A stretch of DNA of 64,000 bases from Variovorax sp. OAS795. Lineage in GTDB: Bacteria; Pseudomonadota; Gammaproteobacteria; Burkholderiales; Burkholderiaceae_C. Positions 58,492 to 64,000 of this stretch are shown here, one piece after another. The notes beneath the pieces were generated by a model. It had not been told where the DNA came from, searched no databases, and was given only the letters and a program-made list of their open reading frames with translations. Position numbers and translations under genes: made by a program. The stretch spans positions 2,728,001 through 2,792,000 of the forward strand of contig NZ_JBEPOH010000001.1 in NCBI RefSeq assembly GCF_040546685.1. The letters run 5' to 3'. Position 1 is the first letter of the stretch. Every line of letters starts with the position of its first letter.

Positions 58492-59508
58492 TTGGGCACC
58501 CCCCTCTTCGCGGACACCATCCAGGTGCCGCCGACCCTTTTCCTCACGGACGCCGACGTTGCACGGCTGACCGACTGGCGCGCTGCCTTCGATGCCTTGC
58601 GGGCTGCGTACGCCGGCACCGTGGCCGCGGCCATGGTGCCGCCGCGCTCCATGGCGCGCGGCGACGGCACCTGGCTGCGCGGACTCACGGCCGTGTCGCC
58701 AAGCGGCAGGCACATGGGCTGCAAATTGATCTCGGCCAGCATGAAGGCGCGTCGTGCCAGCTACCTCGTCTCGCTCTTCGACCAGGAGACGATGGGCCTG
58801 GCCGCGCTCATCGACGGCAACCGCATCACGGGCATCCGCACCGCCGTCACCGCCGCGGTCGCGGTCGATGCCGCGGCGCCGCGCAAGCCGCTGAACGTGG
58901 CGGTGATCGGGTCGGGCTTCGAAGCCAAGGGACTTCTCGCGGCCCTGGCTGCCGTTCGAGACGTCGCGCGCGTTCGTGTCTTCAGCCCGACGCCCGAGAA
59001 CCGGCAGAAGTTTGCCTCTTCCATTCAGGCGGAGTACGGCCTCCGGATCGAAGCCGCTGCGTCGGCGCGGGAAGCGATCGATGGCGCGGACGTGGTGCTC
59101 TGTGCCGCGCGCAGCCGCGACGAGTCTCCCGTGATTCGCGGTGAATGGCTGATGCCCGGCATGACCGTGGTGTCGATCGGCTCCACGCTGCCCGAGCAGC
59201 GCGAGGTCGATGAAGAGACCATCGCCCGCGCGTCGCTGATCGTGGCCGACATGCCCGATGAAGTCGCCCACGACACCGGCGACATGCTGGCAGCGACACG
59301 CGCGGGCCTGGCCTTCGCCGCCAGGCTGGTCTCGCTGGCCGACCTGGTGGGAGGCAGGGCCGTGCGAAAGCCGGAAGACATCGTTCTCTACAAGTCCGTC
59401 GGCTCCGCGCTGCAGGACGTCATCACCGCCGAAATGCTGCTGGCGCGCGCTCGCGCCATGGGCGTCGGTACCGAACTCGCCCACAGCATCGTGCCGGTGG
59501 CCAAGTAA
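58492..59508 (+). CDS. Ornithine cyclodeaminase/mu-crystallin-family protein
   Basis: A 338-residue NAD(P)-binding protein of the OCD/mu-crystallin family. Seen are GNRITGIRTAVTAAVAVD at about 110-127 (the family RTAA region) and the Rossmann motif VAVIGSGFEAKGLLAAL at about 138-154. Members include ornithine cyclodeaminase, alanine dehydrogenase and ketimine reductases. The start is a TTG at 58492 with a perfect AGGAG eight bases upstream; a GTG at 58468 is in frame but has no such site. It leads a plus-strand operon with DHDPS-like and aldehyde dehydrogenase genes. Confidence 0.88.
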   Translation: MGTPLFADTIQVPPTLFLTDADVARLTDWRAAFDALRAAYAGTVAAAMVPPRSMARGDGTWLRGLTAVSPSGRHMGCKLISASMKARRASYLVSLFDQETMGLAALIDGNRITGIRTAVTAAVAVDAAAPRKPLNVAVIGSGFEAKGLLAALAAVRDVARVRVFSPTPENRQKFASSIQAEYGLRIEAAASAREAIDGADVVLCAARSRDESPVIRGEWLMPGMTVVSIGSTLPEQREVDEETIARASLIVADMPDEVAHDTGDMLAATRAGLAFAARLVSLADLVGGRAVRKPEDIVLYKSVGSALQDVITAEMLLARARAMGVGTELAHSIVPVAK

Positions 59509-59527
59509 TTCAAACCCAAGGAAAACC

Positions 59528-60547
59528 ATGCCCAACTATCAACGCAAGGACGCCCGCGCCTGGGCGCGCGAACACCTCGCCGGCTGCTCCGCCGTCACCA
59601 TTCCCAGCTACTCCGCAGACCTTCGCAAGCTCAACGAAAAGGGCATTCGCCACGACATCGCGCTTGCGAAGGAATTCGGCTACACCTACACGCTGCTTTG
59701 CGCGGAAGTGGCGATCACGCCCGAAGAGAACGCGCAGTTCACGGCCTGGGCGCGCGACACGGCGGGCAGTGGCCTGGGTCTCTTTTTTCATGCGGCTTTC
59801 GGCACGCTGGCGGAAAACATCGAGGCCGTGAAGCTCGCTGAGAAGGCAGGCGCGGACATCGTGCTGCTGTCCTATCCCCCGCAGTTCTGGCCGACGACCG
59901 AGCAGGAGATCTACGACTACACCAAGCAGTTCTGCGACGCAACGAACCTGGCCGTGATGCTGTTCCCGATTCCGCTCTGGGGCTTCGAGCGCGTCCACCC
60001 GGCCGGCATGTCGGTCGAGCTGGTGCGCCGCCTGCTGAAGGACTGCCCCAACATCGCCGCCATCAAGTCGGAGCAGGGGTTTCCGCTGCCCGCGGGACTG
60101 TGCGAGATGTACCACCACTTTCGCGACGAGGTGGTGATCAGTTGCCCCATCGAAGGCGATGCCATTCCGCTCATGAGCGTGATGAAGATTCCCTTCTCCG
60201 GCACCAGCAACACGCAATGGATGAGCACCTACTACCCCCGCGCCTTCGACCTGGCGAGCAAGGGCGAGTGGGAGGCCGCCATGGCGCTGTACTGGAAGGC
60301 CAACCCGGCACGCAGCGCCAACGGCGCCGCCGCACAGAGCTACGCGGGCGGCACCGGCGTGTTGAACCGCACGATGTGGAAATACCAGGACTGGCTGGCA
60401 GGCTTCAATGGCGGGCCCCTGCGCGCGCCGGCGATGCGTGTGCCTGACCGCCTCATGAAGATGCTGCGCCAGGGGTTGGTGGCGTCCGGCCTGCCGGTCA
60501 CCAAGGACCCGGACAGCGCCTACATGGTCGGCCGCCACCCGTGCTGA
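59528..60547 (+). CDS. Dihydrodipicolinate synthase-family lyase/dehydratase
   Basis: A 339-residue TIM-barrel class I aldolase-type enzyme. The Schiff-base lysine is in NIAAIKSEQGFPL at about residue 180, and YTLLCAEVAITPEEN at about 55-70 carries the family's N-terminal region. The C-terminal helical extension is somewhat longer than in DapA. DapA itself is unlikely because a biosynthetic gene would not sit in this catabolic context. Hydratase-aldolases and 5-keto-4-deoxyglucarate dehydratases are alternatives. It begins 19 bases after the OCD-like gene and precedes an aldehyde dehydrogenase. Confidence 0.88.
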   Translation: MPNYQRKDARAWAREHLAGCSAVTIPSYSADLRKLNEKGIRHDIALAKEFGYTYTLLCAEVAITPEENAQFTAWARDTAGSGLGLFFHAAFGTLAENIEAVKLAEKAGADIVLLSYPPQFWPTTEQEIYDYTKQFCDATNLAVMLFPIPLWGFERVHPAGMSVELVRRLLKDCPNIAAIKSEQGFPLPAGLCEMYHHFRDEVVISCPIEGDAIPLMSVMKIPFSGTSNTQWMSTYYPRAFDLASKGEWEAAMALYWKANPARSANGAAAQSYAGGTGVLNRTMWKYQDWLAGFNGGPLRAPAMRVPDRLMKMLRQGLVASGLPVTKDPDSAYMVGRHPC

Positions 60548-60558
60548 AGGAAGGCATC

Positions 60559-62034
60559 ATGCGCCAACGCCTCAAGGACCCGGGACTCTTTCGCGCCGTC
60601 GCCCACGTGGGCGGCGAGTGGATCGGCGCCACGCCGCACGGCACCTATACGCTGCGCAACCCGGCCGACAACACTGTCCTGGCCGAGCTTCCACGCTTCA
60701 AGGAGGCCGAGACTGGCAACGCCGTCGAAGTGGCGCACAAGGCTTTCCTGTCCTGGCGCAAGACCACGGCCAGGCAGCGCTCGGACGTGCTGCGCCGTTG
60801 GTACGAGTTGATGATCCGGCACCGCGACGACCTTGCCACGCTGATCACGCTGGAAGAGGGCAAGCCGCTCGCCGAAGCGAAGGTGGAGATCGACTACGCG
60901 GCCTCTTTCCTGCAGTGGTTCTCCGAGGAAGCCAAGCGGGTGCGCGGAGATGTGATCCCGGCACCGAAGGACACCCAGCGCATCGTGGTGCTGAAGGAAC
61001 CGATCGGCGTCTGCGCGGCGATCACGCCCTGGAACTTCCCGGCTGCGATGATCACGCGCAAGGCCGGGCCGGCGCTGGCGGCGGGCTGCAGCATGGTCGT
61101 GAAGCCCGCCAGCCAGACGCCGCTCACGGCGCTGGCGCTCGCCGAACTGGCGCAGCGCGCCGGCGTGCCGCCGGGTGTGTTCAATGTGGTCACGGGCAAC
61201 GACACGCGCGCCATCGGTCACACGCTCACCAGCCATCCGCTCGTGCGCAAGATCACCTTCACGGGCTCGACGGAAGTCGGCCGCCTGCTGCTGGCGCAGG
61301 CAGCGGCAACGGTCAAGAAGTGCTCCATGGAGCTGGGCGGCAATGCGCCGTTCATCGTCTTCGACGATGCGGATCTCGATGCGGCAGCCGACGGTGTCGT
61401 CGCAGCGAAGTTCCGCAACACGGGGCAGGCCTGCATCAGCGCCAATCGGGTGCTGGTCCAGGCGGGTGTGTACGACGCCTTCGCGGCCAAGCTCGTGGAG
61501 CGGGTGGCCAGGCTGCGTGTCGGAAACGGCCTGGAAGCGGACGTGCAACTGGGACCGCTGATCGACGATGCGGCGGTGGCCAAGGTCGAGGAGCACATCG
61601 CCGACGCGCTTGCCCATGGCGCCACCGTGTTGCATGGGGGCAAACGCCACGTGCTCGGCGGCCGGTTCTTCGAGCCGACGATCATCGCGGGCGCCAGGCC
61701 GGCAATGGCCGTGGCTCGCGAGGAAACCTTCGGGCCCCTTGCGCCGTTGTTCCGCTTCGAACATGACGAGGAAGCTTTCGCGCTTGCGAATGCCACCGAA
61801 TTCGGCCTGGCCGCCTATTTGTACAGCCGCGACGCGGCCCGCATCTGGCGCGCCTCTTCGGCCATCGAATCGGGAATGATCGGAATCAACTGCGGCCTGA
61901 TCTCCAACGAGGTGGCCCCCTTCGGCGGCGTGAAGCAGAGCGGCCTTGGCCGCGAGGGCTCGCACCATGGCATCGAGGAATTCCTCGAGATCAAGTACCT
62001 TTGCTGGGACGGGCTGGCGCCCGCCTTCGGTTGA
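60559..62034 (+). CDS. Succinate-semialdehyde dehydrogenase-like aldehyde dehydrogenase (GabD type)
   Basis: A 491-residue aldehyde dehydrogenase. Catalytic Cys is in NTGQACISANR at about 290, and the general base Glu in MELGGNAPF at about 256. ITPWNFPAAMITRKAGPALAAG at about 155-176 is typical of GabD-like and 2-oxoglutaric semialdehyde dehydrogenases. The ATG at 60559 follows GAAGGAAGGCATC. It lies 11 bases after the DHDPS-like gene; that pairing recalls sugar-acid pathways where a dehydratase makes 2-oxoglutaric semialdehyde. The substrate here is not proven. Confidence 0.93.
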   Translation: MRQRLKDPGLFRAVAHVGGEWIGATPHGTYTLRNPADNTVLAELPRFKEAETGNAVEVAHKAFLSWRKTTARQRSDVLRRWYELMIRHRDDLATLITLEEGKPLAEAKVEIDYAASFLQWFSEEAKRVRGDVIPAPKDTQRIVVLKEPIGVCAAITPWNFPAAMITRKAGPALAAGCSMVVKPASQTPLTALALAELAQRAGVPPGVFNVVTGNDTRAIGHTLTSHPLVRKITFTGSTEVGRLLLAQAAATVKKCSMELGGNAPFIVFDDADLDAAADGVVAAKFRNTGQACISANRVLVQAGVYDAFAAKLVERVARLRVGNGLEADVQLGPLIDDAAVAKVEEHIADALAHGATVLHGGKRHVLGGRFFEPTIIAGARPAMAVAREETFGPLAPLFRFEHDEEAFALANATEFGLAAYLYSRDAARIWRASSAIESGMIGINCGLISNEVAPFGGVKQSGLGREGSHHGIEEFLEIKYLCWDGLAPAFG

Positions 62035-62062
62035 CGCCTTCCAGAAAAACCAGGAGACAGAA

Positions 62063-63031
62063 ATGAAGCAACAGCTTCGCCCCGCGTGGCTTTACTTGCT
62101 TTTTGCCGCGATCGCCATGGTTGCCATGACCAGCATGGCCCATGCACAGCCGAACGTAACCAAGATGGTCGTGCCCTTTCCGGCCGGCGGCGTCACCGAC
62201 CAGGTGGCGCGCATCATGGCGGAGCACATGGGCCGCCAGCTCGGCCAGGTCATCATCATCGACAACAGGCCCGGCGCCGGCAGCCGGCTCGGTGTCGAGG
62301 CCGTCATCAAGGCGCCCGGCGACGGCACGACGCTGCTGTTCACCAATTCGAGCTACAGCATCCTCCCGGTGGTCGACCCGAAGATTGCCTTCGATCCCGC
62401 GAATGCGCTGGCGCCGGTCAGCATGGCAGCCACCTATGGCCTGCAGATCGTCACGAAGAAGGACATACCCGCGAACACGCTGGCCGATTTCATCGCGTAT
62501 GCGAAAAAGAATCCCGGGAAGCTGAGCTACGGCAGCGCGGGCATGGGCAGCGGCGCGCATTTTGCCGGCGAGTACTTCAAGTCGCTGACCGGAACGTTTC
62601 TCGTGCACATTCCCTACCGGTCCACGGCAGGGGCGCTGAACGATGTCGCGGGTGGCCAGCTGGACATGGCGTTCGATGCGTCGGCCAAGCCGCTGGTCGA
62701 CGCAGGGCATGTCAAGCTGCTGGCGGTCACCAGCAGGCAGCGCGATCCGCGCTTTCCCGGCACGCCAACGGCAAGCGAGGCCGGGGTCAAGTCCTTCGTG
62801 CTCGAATCCTGGGTGGGCTTGCTGGCGCCTGCAACCACCCCTCAGCCGGTACGCGAGAAGCTGAACAAGGCGGCCGCTGCGGCTTTGGCCGACCCCGCGG
62901 TGCAGAAGCGGTTCGCAGAACTCGGGCTGCGGCCCGAGGGCGGCAGCTCCGCCCGCTTTGCCGACGCGATACGCGACGACCTCGTGCTCTATCGCGGGAT
63001 CGCCAAAGAGTCCAAGCTCCAATTCGAATGA
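62063..63031 (+). CDS. Tripartite tricarboxylate transporter receptor (Bug family), periplasmic
   Basis: A 322-residue Bug/TctC receptor. Its signal peptide (WLYLLFAAIAMVAMTSMAHA) ends before QPNV. Motifs are TKMVVPFPAGGVTDQVARI and DNRPGAGSRLGVEAVIKAPGDG. The ATG at 62063 follows CAGGAGACAGAA. It lies 28 bases after the aldehyde dehydrogenase gene and overlaps the cupin gene by four bases, so it is an integral part of this operon and probably receives its substrate. Confidence 0.95.
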   Translation: MKQQLRPAWLYLLFAAIAMVAMTSMAHAQPNVTKMVVPFPAGGVTDQVARIMAEHMGRQLGQVIIIDNRPGAGSRLGVEAVIKAPGDGTTLLFTNSSYSILPVVDPKIAFDPANALAPVSMAATYGLQIVTKKDIPANTLADFIAYAKKNPGKLSYGSAGMGSGAHFAGEYFKSLTGTFLVHIPYRSTAGALNDVAGGQLDMAFDASAKPLVDAGHVKLLAVTSRQRDPRFPGTPTASEAGVKSFVLESWVGLLAPATTPQPVREKLNKAAAAALADPAVQKRFAELGLRPEGGSSARFADAIRDDLVLYRGIAKESKLQFE

Positions 63032-63621
63032 GAAACATCATGAATCTTCCAGCCATCCATCGCGTGGTCACCGGCCACGACGCGCTCGGCAATGCCGTCA
63101 TCACCAGCAATGGACCGCTGCCCGTCGTGGCGGAGATCAAGGCCATTCCGGGCACGGTCTTCCACGAGGTCTGGGCGACCACGGGCGCGCCGGTGCGCGT
63201 CGACAACGGCCCGGACCCGACCACCGGAGCGCTGACGCTGCCGCCGCCGGCGCTTGGAACGCGCTTCCGCTTCGTCGACATTCCGCCGGACAGCGACGAG
63301 CTGTTCAGCCGCAGCGCCGACCAGCTGCGCGCAGGATTCAGCGAGATCGGGGACATGGCGGCCTCCACGGCCGACCGTGGCGCGCCGCATCCGCTGATGC
63401 ACCGCACGGAAAGCGTCGACTACGGCGTCGTGATGGAGGGCGAGATCACGCTGGTGCTCGACCAGGGCGAGGTGCCACTGCGCGCCGGCAGCGTCGTCGT
63501 GCAGCGCGGCACCAACCATGCCTGGGCCAACCGTTCCGGTGCGCCATGCCGGATGCTCTTCGTCCTGATCGACGGTGCGTACGACGCCACCATCGGCCAG
63601 GCGCTGGCCGGGCGGGGCTGA
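63028..63621 (+). CDS. Cupin-domain protein
   Basis: A 197-residue protein with a C-terminal single cupin domain at about 120-190: HRTESVDYGVVMEGEITLVLD and VPLRAGSVVVQRGTNHAWANRS give the usual metal-binding His/Glu pattern. The N-terminal half is unassigned. The start at 63028 overlaps the Bug stop (ATGA); an ATG at 63040 is an alternative. Cupins beside fumarylacetoacetate-hydrolase-like genes often act in catabolic pathways as isomerases or dioxygenases, or as sensors. The exact role is unknown. Confidence 0.87.
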   Translation: MRNIMNLPAIHRVVTGHDALGNAVITSNGPLPVVAEIKAIPGTVFHEVWATTGAPVRVDNGPDPTTGALTLPPPALGTRFRFVDIPPDSDELFSRSADQLRAGFSEIGDMAASTADRGAPHPLMHRTESVDYGVVMEGEITLVLDQGEVPLRAGSVVVQRGTNHAWANRSGAPCRMLFVLIDGAYDATIGQALAGRG

Positions 63622-63625
63622 GGCG

Positions 63626-64000
63626 ATGAAACTCGCATCCCTGAAGGGCGGCAAGGACGGCCATCTCGTCGTGGTGTCGCGCGACCTGCGGCAATCGGTG
63701 AGCGCGCAGGCGATCGCGCCGACCCTGCTCGACGCACTGGAACGCTGGGCCGAGTGCGAGCCGCGGTTGCAGCAACTCTATGCACGGCTCAATGCGGGGC
63801 AGGAGGAGGGCGCATCTGCATTCGATCCGCGCCAGGCTGCAGCGCCGCTGCCGAGGGCGCCGCAATGGTGCGACGGTTCCGCCTTCCTGAATCACGGCCG
63901 CTTGATGGAAACTGCGTTCAAGCTCGCGCCCATTGCGGACATGGAGACGATCCCGTTGATCTACCAGGGCGGCTCCGACGACTTCCTTGGCGCCACGGAT
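63626..64000 (+). CDS. Fumarylacetoacetate hydrolase-family protein (C-terminus beyond window)
   Basis: The first 125 residues of a reading frame that runs off the window. It begins MKLASLKGGKDGHLVVVSRD and contains FDPRQAAAPLPRAPQWCDGSAFLNH and DDFLGATD. This is the N-terminal domain pattern of long fumarylacetoacetate-hydrolase-family proteins, about 330 residues in full. The catalytic metal-binding domain lies outside. The ATG at 63626 is four bases after the cupin stop, so it continues the same operon. Family members hydrolyse or decarboxylate beta-diketo acids. Confidence 0.85.
   Translation, partial: MKLASLKGGKDGHLVVVSRDLRQSVSAQAIAPTLLDALERWAECEPRLQQLYARLNAGQEEGASAFDPRQAAAPLPRAPQWCDGSAFLNHGRLMETAFKLAPIADMETIPLIYQGGSDDFLGATD

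Noticed and set aside
59528..60547. DHDPS-like gene as dapA (lysine biosynthesis)
   Set aside because: The C-terminal extension and catabolic operon context argue against a biosynthetic role.
1..64000. CRISPR arrays, insertion sequences, tRNA or rRNA genes, integrase attachment sites
   Set aside because: I looked for regular repeats, transposase motifs and tRNA/rRNA-like segments and saw none.

Overview
The window is GC-rich, almost entirely coding DNA from the chromosome of a Burkholderiales-type betaproteobacterium. A Variovorax/Comamonadaceae or Bordetella/Achromobacter-like host fits best. The reasons are GC-rich third codon positions, seven stand-alone tripartite tricarboxylate (Bug/TctC-type) receptors without their membrane subunits, many LysR regulators, and several small catabolic operons packed side by side. 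I see no rRNA, tRNA, transposase, phage gene or CRISPR array. No gap between genes exceeds about 220 bases.

Layout. (1) 1-9749, minus strand: a MalT-type LuxR regulator, a TauD/TfdA-type 2-oxoglutarate dioxygenase, a beta-keto acid cleavage (BKACE) enzyme, a carboxymuconolactone-decarboxylase-family protein, two Bug receptors, a quinone oxidoreductase and an acyl-CoA ligase cut by the window edge. (2) 9813-13107: an FAD monooxygenase plus Bug receptor, divergent from a LysR gene. (3) 13136-29387, minus strand: a long aromatic block. It runs from a benzoylformate-decarboxylase-like enzyme through aldehyde dehydrogenase, FAD hydroxylase, hydroxyquinol 1,2-dioxygenase and maleylacetate reductase, with two Bug receptors. 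A complete Liv-type ABC importer, a VanA/VanB-type Rieske oxygenase pair and a MarR regulator follow. A LysR gene at 29472 is divergent. (4) 30518-32621, plus: a MOSC protein, a PDR/VanB-type reductase and an XRE-cupin regulator in one operon. (5) 32662-36216, minus: a Bug receptor, an acyl-CoA dehydrogenase and a two-subunit 3-oxoacid CoA-transferase. (6) 36379-46113, plus: an acuR-acuI pair, a thiamine-diphosphate enzyme, a class II aldolase-fold enzyme, an Aap-type amino-acid ABC importer and a PLP gamma-lyase-like gene with an apparent frameshift. (7) 46149-49598: LysR, a small ABM-like protein and a PaiB-like FMN protein on minus, and a MocR regulator on plus. (8) 49627-55000: a sulfite-oxidase-fold protein and a nitrilase (minus), divergent from a three-gene NrtA/TauA-type ABC importer. 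(9) 55166-64000, plus: LysR, a PLP lyase, LysR, then an operon of ornithine-cyclodeaminase-like, DHDPS-like, aldehyde dehydrogenase, Bug receptor, cupin and fumarylacetoacetate-hydrolase-like (cut by the edge) genes.

How it fits together. Block 3 reads as a peripheral-to-central pathway: aryl-glyoxylate to aryl aldehyde to aryl acid to hydroxyquinol to maleylacetate to 3-oxoadipate. The CoA-transferase of block 5 resembles PcaI/PcaJ and could activate the 3-oxoadipate. The most interesting non-coding signal is a 13-bp inverted repeat, GACAC-N3-GTGTC or one base off it. It sits in three promoters across 9.4 kb: in front of the MOSC-reductase-XRE operon, the Bug-dehydrogenase-CoA-transferase operon and the aldolase gene. 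This suggests a local regulon, most simply run by the XRE-cupin protein encoded in the first of these operons.
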